The notes under the pieces are model-generated. The model searched no databases. It saw only the letters and a list, made by a program, of their open reading frames with translations, and was not told where the DNA came from. The position numbers and the translations under genes were made by a program. A stretch of DNA of 64,000 bases from contig NC_135071.1 in assembly GCF_051401765.1 (NCBI RefSeq), positions 19,942,961-20,006,960 on the forward strand, in the 5' to 3' direction. Shown piece by piece: positions 41,001 through 52,580 of the stretch (position 1 is the first letter of the stretch; each line of letters starts with the position of its first letter). This DNA comes from Calliopsis andreniformis (lineage: Eukaryota > Arthropoda > Insecta > Hymenoptera > Andrenidae).

Positions 41001-41629
41001 GGTAAATTCAAATCGCGCTAAATGTCAATGGCGTCAGTGGTTTGCTTTCACATTCGAGATTAAAAAGTTCCATGATTTCTACTAACTGTAATATGTTTCT
41101 TACCACCGAATACCACGGAGTGAATCGCGCCAATTCGTGTCGTGGCAAGGATCGCGATTATCGTCTCGGGAATCAGTGGCATGTAGATGATAACCACGTC
41201 GCCCTTCTGGACACCCATGTCAACGAGGGCTCCAGCCAACAAGGACGTCTTCTCTAAAAGCTCGCTATAAGTCACCCTTCGAATTACTGACGTTTGAGGA
41301 CTGTCGTGAATCAACGCCGTTTTATTTCCGTTTCCCGCGTGAACGTGTCGATCCACTGCGTTGTAGCACGCATTCAATTCTCCGCCGACGAACCTGCAAT
41401 ATTTTATGAGCACGTAATTTTAGTAACGATTTCACACGATCTTTTCGACGACGAGATCGTTACCATTTCGTGAACGGCGGTTTCGAATTGTCCAAAACCT
41501 TCTCCCAAGGTTTGCTCCAGTCGATGCATTGCGCTACGTCGGCCCAAAATTCTTCGGGATTCTCTAGTGAATTCTTGTGAGCCTCTTCGTAGGCAGAACA
41601 GCGAACGTGTTCGGGCTCGAGGATGTAAT
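38056..41629 (-). CDS. ACSS3: ACSS3-type short-chain acyl-CoA synthetase (first exon not placed)
   Basis: Eleven exons were traced on the minus strand: 41464-41629, 41104-41393, 40558-40654, 40251-40459, 39546-39774, 39297-39407, 39031-39230, 38815-38960, 38478-38700, 38238-38413 and 38056-38151. They are in phase and encode 646 aa up to the stop. The enzyme activates propionate/acetate to acyl-CoA through an acyl-adenylate; ACSS3 is mitochondrial in vertebrates. The AMP-binding loop is YILYTSGTTG followed by QPKG. Other landmarks are VWWVASDMGWVVGHSYICYG, LNNWWQSETGHPI, DDVINVSGHRLS, and PRTRSGKIIRK with the catalytic lysine. The first traced exon starts after an acceptor in phase 1 and has an in-frame stop just upstream with no ATG, so an N-terminal exon lies further right. 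Human ACSS3 is 686 aa, so about 40 residues are missing. Confidence 0.93.
40751..40830. repeat. Tandem duplication of a ~38-bp unit
   Basis: Two near-identical copies of a segment starting CTATTTGCAAGTAGAAGTAG and continuing into a CAGC-plus-T-run tail lie head to tail in an intron of the acyl-CoA synthetase. There are two or three mismatches between copies. Confidence 0.85.
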
Positions 41630-43334
41630 CTGTGAAAATTTTGGAGGGAAAATTCTAAAATCAACTAACCTCCAATTGTCTTTCTTGCGATAGTTGACTA
41701 CTTAGGCCTTTCTTGAGCCTATGTATCTCTTTATTGAACATAAGAAAAGGTACATAAACCTTATCTGTATATTTTAATTTTACGTCTTAGTATAACCTTA
41801 AACTGGCGTGGTATTAATATTCTATAACTTATCAGAATTATTGGCACTCTATATAGTGTTTATAGAACATAAATCTACGGAGATATATTTGTGTATTTTT
41901 AGACGGTAAACGTGAAAAAAATCTGAGCGTTAGGGGGCTAATGGCATCGATTGTTGACACCTGTTGCTGCGAGAAAATTGGCGGGAAGGGATTGAAGTAT
42001 TTGTCGTGACGAGATTATAGATGGTCCTCGTATGATTAAATTGAAAAGAAATGAGCCATCTATTGGTGTACAGTCAGTCTCAAAATTTACAACCAATCAT
42101 AATTATGAAAAAAACACGCAGGGTCAATTATGGACTTCTTCTCTATCGCACTTAACCTATTAATCATCTTCGATCTTCTCAATCGCGAGATCGATGAAAC
42201 AGTCTACGATGTTCGCTAACGTGCTTAAAATATTTCAAAATCGATTCTGCATTCTTAAGTTTCTGTGTGATAGTATTAGGATTTGGAAGTGGTTAGAGAA
42301 AAGTAGGAATTCGTTATGGTTTCGATGGAAAATTCCAGAAAAGTGTGAAATTGTATAGTCCTGTTTAAAAGTTGCTTCCCGCCAACGACAATCAAATAGA
42401 GATCGGATTAGGAGTTTAAGGTAACATTGACTTCTGTAATCTGCGTCATGTGGCCGTGTTTCATGAATATTTAAAGGTCCCGCGCTGGGAACAGTCTTAC
42501 TGATATTCTTTTTTTTTACCTTAGCCTATGAATAATTCATTACGCGTCGACGGGTACCGAGTTCATAGTAATTTCCTATGCTACCCGCGCCCCTTTAACG
42601 TGTCGCCCACGTGTTTGTGTTTCCGTGTGTCGTGAGTTACGAGCATCGCGCGAAATAGGCCTTAATACCTCGTCACAGCGGCATCGGGCGAAAGGTAATC
42701 GAAATTTTACTTTCGATCTGTTTAAAGATGCAAACAAGTGCGGAATAGGTTGGCATTCTATTTTTTTCGAAACATTTCGATTGCCCCGAAGTACTAAAAT
42801 TAAGTATTATAGTGTGTTAATTCCATGGAAATACATGGTGATTGACAAAAAACTTGTAACAAGGATTTGAAAGTTAGAACTATTCAAATTTTCAAATATT
42901 CAAATTTTCAAATATTCAAATATTCAAATTTTCAAATTTTCAAATTTTCAAATTTTCAAATTTTCAAAATTTTAAATATTTAAATTTAAAAATTTTGGAG
43001 AGCTAGGTAAGTTCTAGAGAGTAGTGAAGAGTTACTAAAAAAGAACATTATATTTTCATTAGGCAACTTGCCTCGTGATAACAGTATTTTATTGAGAGTG
43101 AATAGTGCTTTAAGTAGAAGACTTCAGGATTAGTCAGACAGTCGTGGAGTCTGCCACTCGCATCCTCCAAATCCTCATAACTTAAATAGGTACAGTAATA
43201 CCTTTACCTACTTAAAAAAGTTACTGATTCCGCATTGAAATACGTAGGGGTACTATTTTGTTGACAATAAATTTATAACACTGTTATCCTATAATATCGT
43301 TTCTATTCTGCTCGTTAAAAAATTGGCTTTCCAG
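41630..43334. other. Non-coding stretch upstream of the acyl-CoA synthetase exons
   Basis: AT-rich, with no recognisable exon. A CG-richer patch at 42.5-42.7 kb ends in a possible donor (GAAAG followed by GTAATC) near 42692. A simple repeat occupies 42881-42970. It must contain introns or the promoter of one or both flanking genes. Confidence 0.4.
42881..42970. repeat. Short-period tandem array (TTCAAAT-type)
   Basis: About ten copies of an 8-9 base unit alternating between TTCAAATTT and TTCAAATA run without interruption. It is AT-rich, with C regularly spaced every 8-10 bases. Confidence 0.9.
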
Positions 43335-45377
43335 GTTCTGAAACGCGACAGTATTGTTTACGATGCCTCCAGCTACAGTAACAGAGCGTCTGGAAACTCG
43401 CAGGTGCAATCAGACAATTTAATCACGTTAATGGATATTATCCGTGTACTTAACAATGAAATTTCGACGTACACAGAATCGGAACGCCTTAATACTTATC
43501 TCGGCATTCGAACGTGCGAAATCGAGTTAGCGCGCAAAATGCGTCATCAATACTATCGACTCACTAGAAATGCATTACGATATTTTTGAGTGGAAATTAT
43601 ACTTTTCATTCCTTTTTAGGGTCGCGGGTGGATGCAACCTTCAAAACTTCATTCCAGGAATTTAATTGTAAGATATGGTATGTAACAGCTCATCGCCAAA
43701 AAAGAGAAAGGCTCACCATTGTTTTGGCCCTTTTGGATTGTCCTCGAATCGGCGATGAGCGATTGGAAATTGGTCTTCTCCGAGTCCTGAGACTGAGACT
43801 TAAAGAAGTCGGTGTTTAATTGCTGCAGCATCGCTGAAATCACGAATTATGCTGTCTACGTTACGGGCTATGGGGACCAATAATGTGTATATGCTCGCAC
43901 AGGAGGGTCCATTCACAATATCTACCGCACCACTTCCTGTCGCCTGGATTCAGCCGAAGATACACTACAAGAAGATGGTACAATAATATTTCCTTCTCAG
44001 CATTCTCAAAACTTCGTCATTTATCTTTGGAAAGCTTTTTGTATAACTTTTCAACTGTGCTAATTTTTACACTATATTTTTATTAAACTGCGAATCTTTA
44101 TACATTTATGGAAATTTTAATGCATATAACATGGAGAAATGTATAAAATATAAAAAGTTCGTACAAATTATAGGATTCGAGGGATGAATCATATTTTTAA
44201 TTAAGTTCCATTTCTTTATTTATGTTTAAAGAAATGTGCATCTGCATAAAAATCCGCAGTCTAATGTTTACTATTGTAACCATGATTTTATTTGAAGACT
44301 CTGATATCGAATTTTACCACGTATGATTCTACGCAAAAAAATATTATTGTGGAGAAAAGGAGATAACATCACAAACAAGCCCGAGTATACCTGATCTAAT
44401 AAACCTCCACCCACCATTTTGATGGAATTTTGTCGATTCACAGGGGCTTGCCAAAAATATAGTTTATCTCCTTTCTCGACCCGAATTACGTCTATCAGAT
44501 TTGAAATTTCGTTTTTCGATGGTAGTAACCCTTGAAAAGAAAACGTATGAAGCACATATTCACACTGAAAGGGTTTTCTGACTGGAAAGAGACTTTATGT
44601 ATTTTGAAAAGATATTAATTCGTGTATTGGAACGGAAATGAAGCGAAAATTTATTCTTTATGTTAACACCAGATCGTTCTTTATGCATTGCGTGAGAGTT
44701 CTATCGATAATGTTAATCAATTGCGACACCAATTAAAATACATTAAAAATATCGCTACTGATGTCCAAATAAATAAAAGTCAAAGTAAAAATTTAAAGCA
44801 AAAACCTAATAGAGCTTATGTTCGCATAATCGAAAAATTATACACATCGTTGATGTTTATCGGGCAAAGTATGCAAACGAAATTAAATCAACAACAATCG
44901 CAATGATGTAACAACTGCCTTGTTACGATTGTCCTGAAACCATATAATTTAGCTGTCCGTGAATACGCATGTAATTATATGATATTATATTTCTCTGCAT
45001 TGTTATGAAAATTACTTTATTCATATAATCAGTATATCATCTTAACTTCTTCATAAAACTACATCCACTACGGAAAATTTCGATAGATTTCCAGAACAAT
45101 AGCTCTATTAAAACCTAGTTGAAAAACAATGAATTCTCATTTCGTTGAAGTTAATTATTCACAGACTTTTAGTGACCTATAATCATATTTGCGAGCGATG
45201 AAAAGCTATTATTGTAATAAAGCATTATAAAATAGTAGTAAAAAATTCAAAGATTTTTAACAATTGCTTTCTATTGCAGGGCACTCACCAATCAATCCTG
45301 AAGATCCTTCAGCCGTTGGCCCACAGATAGAACGATTTTCGCTGTACGATCACTGGCAGAACAAAAACCTTGTCTGA
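43335..45377 (+). CDS. Candidate unidentified gene, four 3' exons (partial)
   Basis: Four candidate exons on the plus strand join in one frame: 43335-43403, 43620-43677, 43903-43977 and 45280-45377. Each has an AG acceptor, the first three have GT donors, and phases agree (0, 1, 1), ending in TGA. The joined segment is about 99 residues, hydrophilic, with Ser, Asp and Glu. It includes SIVYDASSYSNRASGNSQ, then SAEDTLQEDG and a C-terminus ERFSLYDHWQNKNLV. It has no membrane segment and I do not recognise a family. No starting exon was found to the left. It could be the tail of a larger protein, for example a receptor's cytoplasmic end, or a chance chain. It rests only on splice-site logic and composition. 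Confidence 0.35.
43717..43831 (-). CDS. Candidate first exon of the acyl-CoA synthetase
   Basis: On the minus strand an ATG at 43831 opens a 38-codon stretch (MLQQLNTDFFKSQSQ onwards) ending in a good donor (AATG followed by GTGAGC) in phase 1. The first firmly placed synthetase exon at 41629 needs a phase-1 partner. Joining them would give 685 aa, close to human ACSS3. Against it, the segment is Gln/Ser-rich, does not look like a mitochondrial targeting peptide, and an acceptor-like sequence precedes the ATG. Conservation was not checked. Confidence 0.25.
44403..44564 (-). other. Unassigned open exon-like segment
   Basis: An open minus-strand stretch flanked by an acceptor-like CCCTTTCAG and a donor (GATCAG followed by GTATAC) encodes about 54 residues including KGDKLYFWQAPVNRQNSIK. 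Composition is protein-like and hydrophilic, and the length exceeds a typical chance frame in this AT-rich DNA. No family is recognised, and no partner exon in phase was found. It may be part of an unknown minus-strand gene or a chance frame. Confidence 0.2.
44673..44905 (+). other. Unassigned open segment with helical, Lys/Gln-rich coding potential
   Basis: After an acceptor-like AACACCAG the plus strand is open for about 77 codons to a TGA. The product (QLRHQLKYIKNIATDVQINK onwards, ending LNQQQSQ) is Lys/Gln/Asn-rich and would be largely helical. It cannot join the 43-45 kb exon chain in phase because that frame closes quickly. No family is recognised. Confidence 0.2.
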
Positions 45378-47960
45378 AACATCTCTCGTCAATGTTGCTG
45401 CGTATCGTTATACAGGTAATCCATTACGATTAAAGTTCAAAGGGACTCCTTGTTCGCGAGATCCTTCTCCGCGTTAGACGAAGCTTATAAGAAAACTCAC
45501 GGTGAAGATATCGAGGGTGTCGCGGTTATTCTGGTGACGACGAATTCGTTGTACTGACCACGATCGAAAGATTGTCGAGTTACGGTACAAGTTCACTGGT
45601 CTATGTAAAAGTGATGGGTCACGTGATGGATCTACTTCCTGAATCAATCTTGATCCGTAGGTCGTCGTATTTAATTGAGCATGGAGCACTGTCGTTGTTC
45701 GACGAACGAAATCGCCACTTTTTTATCTAATACGCTCTTTCATTTTCTTATTCGTTTTTATTTTCATCTTTTTTTGTTCACATACTTGAGGAATTTTTTA
45801 ACAGATTATTTCTAAAGAAAGGAGTTGTAAAAGTAGGACCTCAAGATATTTTAATTCTAGAATTTGATAATTCTTAGTTTTGAATAAAGGAATTGGTCGT
45901 AGGAAAAGTGCCTCAAATTATATAGAAATTATTCGAAATAATGTATGTTTTAGGTTCTATTAAAAAATATGAGGTTTCATATGTCGTCAACCCAACTGGA
46001 ATCAAGTGTATGAAAAAGTAGTTTAATTTTTGTAAACGACCGTTTCGCGAAGTCGTTCACTTTAGAAGTGATCCTTCTGAAAATTTGTTCATCTTCGTGA
46101 GAGAAAGGACGAACTTTCATCTCGTATTTCTTGCTTGGATGGCTCTCCTTTGGTTTGGACTCCACCTTGACCGTCTAATACGGTGGAAAAATCGAGAAAG
46201 AATATCTGTTCGGACATGCAAAAGTATTGCAAATGTTTTTCGTTATGAGAAATCATCCCTTGGTTGCTTATTCGTATACATATATTTAGTATCGAAATGA
46301 ATAGTCTCTGTTTACGGAGAAACATAAGCGTGAACGATTAACGTTTACGTGTTTACTCGTTCCGTCGCCACCTCGTTTTATTGCATCACATTTCGCCTGG
46401 ATTTCTACTCGTTAATAGCCATACGTGATATCATTTAGTCAATGGTCGATATGTATTCGATATGGCTTGGTCGATTTCCCTTGTTTGCTCCTTCGATTGG
46501 AGAGAAATATCTCGAGGGGTGTGCCGATATTCATTTCATATTCCTGCAAGGGTGAATCACGAACGAAAATGAGCGAATTTAAAGGTTTACACAAGTATAG
46601 ATTATTTGTGAAACCACATAATGTTCAACTCTCATTGAGATTTAAGGTAGTTTCGATTGTTTAAGTTTCGTGAATGTGAGGTTTGAGAATTTTTGAAACA
46701 TTCATGGAAAATCGTCGAGAAATCAACGAAACTCAGGAAGAGGTCTCGAATAAGATCCGACGAGAACGTAAGTGTCCTTAAACGAGAAGTTTTGAAGGCA
46801 CCAACTTTTCTTGGTCTTCCTTCCATGTTGAACCTTTTTACTTAACGATGCTCGGTTTCGTCGTTGGTAGAATTACTCTCTGCAAAGCATACGAACAATT
46901 TGCTCTACAGTATCTTCGAAGCATTTTATGCTTGCTTTCGGCGAGCTTTAAATTCGTGCTGGCAAACTGGATCCTATCGAATGAGTATGGCTGGATTACT
47001 TCATCGAAAATCTAACCATTGAAAATCGAGTTATTAAGTCAAGCGTTCTTCCATAATATACCCATTACAAGAAACTTCAGACAAGATATTATCATTGAGG
47101 ATAGCGAAGAATCTTTTGGAAAAATGAAGAAGTGAAATACATTCTTTTGAAGATGTCTGAAAAACCAGCATAAACTCGTATCTTCATTGAAAGTAGTTGG
47201 AAGACTGAATGAAGTTTCCTTAATTTTACTTACGAATCAATTTTCTTTTAGCTGAAACTTACGTGCTCCTACATATGAAGACTATAAGAGAAGAACTTGT
47301 TAAAGTTTGAAATGTTCTAAATCAGTCTCACAGAAACGAATCATGCAATCAGTGCAGCCAAGGATCTTCAATAGAATTATTAGAAACTATTTAATAACTT
47401 CGAGTTTCTCGTTGACTTATCAAATTATTCTTCTATTTGACAGGAACTTGTCAAATTATTTCCTCTACATTCGTTATGAAAATGCTGACATATAAAATCA
47501 CTTCCTTTTAGATACCAGATGACACAAACAGAAAATCTACAAAAATAGACTCATGAAGTTCTCAGTTGCTGACGCACCTCGAATGAGATACGCAATTTAT
47601 CCATAAAATAAGGAGAAACAACTTAATAGACCAGTCCCAAGATAGACTGCTAAAAAATTGATGAAATTCACTGTCTCTCCGAAGTTGTCTCGTTCCGAAG
47701 CGACTGTTGCACCGTTAAAATCTCGTTTGCAAGCTGCGCGATGGAACGAGAGAGGAGGTGCGAGACAAGGGATACGCGGGGGATGCTGGGCCTAAGAAGA
47801 AGACGCGCGGTTACGCAACGTCCTTGTTCCCATGAAATTTGTATTCGACGTGTCACGGGAAAATTGAAAATGTACGTCGAGCACGGGGGACAAGAGGGTG
47901 TGATATGCGTGCGATTTCGCCTGGCCGCGGCGAGACCGCGCATGGCCGCTCGAAACGGCG
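45378..47960. other. Non-coding stretch
   Basis: No exon resembling a known protein was found on either strand. Frames are short and unsupported by splice sites. Base composition rises in CG from about 47.7 kb into the promoter-like block. Confidence 0.4.
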
Positions 47961-48172
47961 CGTATTTAAGGGCTGAACCATCGCGAATCTCGCCACTATC
48001 ATCGCACCCTTGGATCTTACCACGGTCAGACCGACAGGATCATCTTTTCGCTCGTGTTCCACCACTTCGCGTGCCAATCGTGTGCATCTAATAGTCGAGG
48101 ACCATCGTCGCTGCGGTTGAACCTGGTGAAGGACCAACTTGACCTCTCTGCCTTCGAGATCCAGGCAATCAG
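47961..48172 (+). promoter_or_regulatory. TATA/DPE-type promoter with candidate 5' leader exon
   Basis: In a CG-rich block, TATTTAAG at 47963-47970 lies about 35 bases before TCATC (A at 48001). If that A is +1, AGACC falls at +28 to +32, which fits the arthropod DPE consensus RGWYV. The leader would run to 48172, where AATCAG is followed by GTTAGC, an acceptable donor. It points rightwards towards myosuppressin, whose leader contains upstream ATGs and may be spliced. The link to that gene is inference. Confidence 0.45.
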
Positions 48173-51100
48173 GTTAGCGATATATCGGGAAACTGGGTGG
48201 CTTCTCGAGGCAGAGCGATATTGTTAAATTGATGTTCAGCTTTGGCTCAATTTTGCCAGTTTTTCATTGGCGTCTTGTGTACTGAGAAGAGTACACGCGA
48301 TACTGAACCGTATTGAACAATCAAATTTTTGAAGGATTCGTCAATCTCAGATTTGATGCTGTACAGAGTGCATCAGATTAGGTGGAATAGTTCTTGTAAA
48401 GAAAAAAATATGCCCTGTATTTTGAAGCACCCTGTACGTCATACGCTTCTTTATTGAGTCTTCATTAGCCTTCTTAATCAATTCTTCAATCTAAGTTTTA
48501 CATTGGCTCGTTATTGATATCCATTTAAATACTTTGACCAACTTTGTTATTAGCCCTCGATACACCTTAATGAAGTTATTACGGTTTCTTCAGTTTTCAT
48601 TCATTATTAGTCCTGTTACAAGGTTCTCCTGTAATCGAACACGGCAGGTGTACAAGAGAATTTGTTGCAAGAGTTGATGAGAAAACGTGGTTCATTCGGA
48701 TAGCATTCTGTCGAAAAGGGATTGAGAAAATTGTAAAATATGTTCATGGTAAGGGGCATTTCACACGCGACAGGTAAAGAACGAAGTTTCCTTGCGGGCA
48801 CAAACATTAATTTCGGTCGCAACATCCACGGAAATGTTGCAGGTCCCAAGGGGTAGTTTGTACTGCAAACTGTCCTCGTCGTAACACCTCCAGGAGAATG
48901 AAACAAATTCCAATGTATTCTCGCCGCTGCAGCGACGTTTCGCGGCCTCTTGAATCGGAATAATTCGACCATCGCTACGAAATGCGTCAAGGAGACGCTC
49001 TCGAATACACTTTCTATTGCATAACTTCGAGTTACGGTATTTTATCGAATCTTCGAACTCTCCTCATTCTTGCTCTCCACTTTTCGCGAACAAATTGCTT
49101 TCCATCAAGCTTCCCTTCAACTTTTATTTTGATTCTAAATAGAAACCAGGATTATCAACATTTGGAGTTCTCAGATGCAAAATTTTTAGTGGAGCAGAAT
49201 TAAAATGTCATCAATTTGTAAATCGTATTGTAAATCGCATTATCCTTCGCATAATGGAATTGTGCGTACCGTTCTGTTCGAACAAATCCTTTCTGACAAG
49301 CCTACATACCAGCAAATACTCTCTTTGTTTCTTTTTCGTACGATTATCTCTAAGCGAATGCCTCGATGCATTCTTCCATGCATAACAATCATTCAATAGC
49401 GATCTTATGTATCGCATTCTTCTTCGTCGTTATAGACGCCAAATCGAATTGCGATTTTATAGAGAAGCCGATCAATTATACTCAAGATTTAATGCCACTC
49501 TTGATGAGGGTGTAGGCGCATCATCATTCTGTACGCTAAGCTGTACGTGACGCGGTGATTAAAACTTCGAGGGGTGAAAAATTTCAGTTTAATTTCTTAT
49601 TAAGCACCCTATGAGAGGCATCCCTCTTTCTTAATTTCTTAGTTGGTAGAATAAAGCAATTGTTACATAATTTCTGAGAATAGAGTTTAATCATAAAAGA
49701 AAGAACTATTATATAATATTTCAAAGCTTAATTTCTTTTTCAATAACATTACGGAATTAGCAGAGAAATTTTATGAAATTTTCCAGTTTTAGTAAAAAGA
49801 GCAATTTAAGAATATCAGACTATTTTATTTTTACACTTTTACAAAGGCTTCAGATTAATATGGGCTCTTTATTGTTTACTGTATGCAGTCTTATTCGTTT
49901 CTGTTTATCGACGTTTTCATCGTTGTTTTTTACACTCTTCATTCGTGTTTCGCCTCGAGCCACCCCCGCGTTTTGGCTCCTTCCGCGATTCTAGGGACCA
50001 TGAATTCAATGGAAATATTTCAGAAACGAACTCGATTAAGAACTGACGTTCATTTCCTCTGACAATCCCGCGCGCGATATCTCTCTGGGTTTCTTGATCG
50101 ATCGTCCAAGTATTTCGGTCTGTCGAGATTCGCGTAGGTCTTTAACAAAAGGCTATGTAGGTGATCGAACAAATCCTACCTATTGTTTAAAAATTCAATC
50201 CTTGGTGTCTGTGAAATATTCGGGAGATAAACACTCGTTGCTTCCCACTGCTGCTGGAAATTTAAAGATTCCTAGAATGAAACAGAGGGTGGTGTTCTTA
50301 GGATTCTTAAATATATTAGAGCTTTAAGACACAGGTGGCAATTAAGCCAAATATTTTTTCAGGGGAAGACACTCGAATTCATTTGACTTTCATTTATTTC
50401 TTTTCTAGAAACTTCCTGAATTTATATTTCTTTTTCGTGCCTCTAAATGAAAGGTAGAAAACATTCGCTATTTGATCTGTTTTGGAGTTATGATTAGATA
50501 TGGATGATGAAAGAAAGCCAATTGTTTGTATTCGATCTCCGTTTGATCTGCCAGAAGAGACATCGAATTATTAGTAGTAAGAGTCGTGTTTGGTCAGACA
50601 GTCTCGTTTTCCACGCGACCCTTCTCCCAACTTGGAAAGCAAAGTAAACCAACCTTTATTATTTCTTAGTCGCTTTGTAACTGTGAATATACCTCCCAAG
50701 ATATTCAAGAATATCTATATCAACCTCATCTCGTAAAAGTTTCGCCTTCTTCGAGGACTTTAATTTTTCTTTCGCTTTGCTGTCCTCGTGAATTTCATTT
50801 TCTTTCGATGCGTTCCTCGAATTCAATTAACCGAAAACTATTCCCATTCTCCATGGCTATCTAATTTTCAGAAACACAGTAATTCCTTAAGATATATAAC
50901 GTTAAGTAAATAACCTAAATAACGTTTCCTCTTTTCTCTTGCGTTTACAGCGAACCATTAAAGCTACAACAGCGAGCTCACGAAACAAAAATTACGACTA
51001 AGTTAGAATTTATAAAAACGATACGACTCAGAGAACACTAGTTCCCTCGCGGAGCTACATTTGTCACATTCACGCTCCGCCCCGTTGAAGGATCCTCCAG

Positions 51101-52430
51101 TTCCGGTTCGCCAGAAGTAGGACATAGGTAGTTGGTAGATTAAGAACTGTTCGCGTTGGATCGTTGAACAAACGATACGATTAATGGTTCGACTGATAAA
51201 AGGCAATCGTTTCGGACACGACATTGGCCTTTAATTCGGGGATCAGGAAGCAGGGGAAAGACAATTCGCCATGGGGGATCGCCAGAAGATCGTTGGAGTA
51301 ATTCGGAGTAATTTGATGTGGACTAGTTAATTATTGATAACGTTGCCGAATTGTTTGTTCTGCCTTTTCGATTAATCGGCTTAACAGAAGACTCAAAGCT
51401 GGAGAACACTGTCTCATTGTTTTAGATAGACTATCGTAACTGTACCAAAGAGCCAACCTGGCTAAAATCCTTTTTTGTTATTTTGTAGCTATGCGAAAAA
51501 AAATCGTACAGCAGTGAGGTTGGGCTTATTTTAAAGGGCGAAGCTTCTACTTTCTAATCCCTGAGTTGAACTTCCTCGAAGACGCTGTTTTACTCGGTCG
51601 CGAGGCGAGAAAGGGAAGCTGATTTTTCTCCAAGTATTTTCCAAATTCGAATACAGATAACATTTCTGTAATTGAAGTCCCTTGCTAATAGGTATCACGA
51701 GCACATTCCTCATTTGTATATTCTCTTTTGTTTTTCTGCGACGAAGGATTTAGCTGGCGTGGCCATTCCTTATATTCGTCGCGCGGCAAAGCGAAAACTA
51801 TCAGAGATTCTGAGCACGTAACGTCCGGTAATACGATTTCCCGACTTTGTGAGCTCACTTGCGAGATCACATTCGGATCAGTGAGCCTTATTTGCTCGAT
51901 ATTCCGTGCACCGTCTTGTGCAACGCGATACTTCTTCGTCGTGTCCCGTCGCGCCAACAAACACTCGACGCTCTTAAACGATTTTACCTGTTCAACTTGC
52001 GTTCCTCCACTGCTGCGTCCACCGTCTCCTTGAACTATCGACCATTATTCGAATTCAATACTGCCTTCGACATTCTCGAGCCGTTACAGATCTTTTAGCG
52101 TCGAATATTTTAGGTCGTTCTTTTTGCCTTTTAAGTCCAATTTTGAGGAAGAAACGAGTTAGAGTTAGTTTTAGTTACGAATTGATGTCTTCCATAAAAT
52201 GAGAGGCTTCTCTCTGGAGAAAATTGATTTCCCTTGGCTGTCACGTATTCATAAGTAACGAGCTAATTTTCTTGTCGTCCACTTCTTTCTTAAGCTCCCT
52301 CGCGCGTCGCCCCCTGTCATGTAATTTCGCGACCGACGCTTAATTAATTTATAAAATGTTTACGAGTGCTGTAACTGCTCTACGTTCCCCGCTTTTTACA
52401 ATCCGACGAGTTTGGCCCACTTATCGTGGA
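48173..52430. other. Non-coding stretch before myosuppressin
   Basis: No coding exon was recognised. It would be intron 1 of myosuppressin if the 48.0 kb promoter serves that gene. It contains a small inverted-repeat element at 48361-48437; I saw nothing else distinct. Confidence 0.4.
48361..48437. mobile_element. Short MITE-like element with ~15-bp terminal inverted repeats
   Basis: The left end GTACAGAGTGCATCA and the reverse complement of the right end (GTACAGGGTGCTTCA) match at 13 of 15 bases, bounding 77 bases. It is non-coding. It looks like a short, internally deleted inverted-repeat transposon relic. Confidence 0.5.
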
Positions 52431-52433
52431 CGT

Positions 52434-52441
52434 TGTATAAA
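52434..52441 (+). promoter_or_regulatory. TATA box candidate close to myosuppressin
   Basis: TATAAAA lies about 145 bases upstream of the myosuppressin ATG, so a local start site near 52465 is possible. It is an alternative to, or additional to, the promoter at 48.0 kb. Two short upstream ATGs (about 52517 and 52552) would lie in this leader if it is unspliced. Confidence 0.4.
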
Positions 52442-52580
52442 ATTTCCCGAGTAATTGCGGTGGAAGAAGGCATTGGAAGACTCTGAAGAAGCAAAAAGTG
52501 AAAAACTAGTTAGAGAAATGAAGATTATTCCTGCGGTATTGTGTTACAAATAATGAATATTCCATTCAAGGAAAACAACT

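Noticed and set aside
41630..41672. A ~43-base intron linking a tiny exon directly upstream of the first synthetase exon
   Set aside because: It is shorter than usual insect introns, and the upstream frame runs into a stop without an ATG.
45474..45689. 71-codon minus-strand frame considered as the synthetase targeting peptide
   Set aside because: It has no in-frame ATG near its start, and its donor (ACC followed by GTGAGT) is in the wrong phase for the exon at 41629.
47668..48137. Overlapping 91-116-codon frames on both strands
   Set aside because: They sit in the CG-rich promoter-like block, have Arg/Pro/Ser-rich translations and no homology; promoter and leader features explain the block better.
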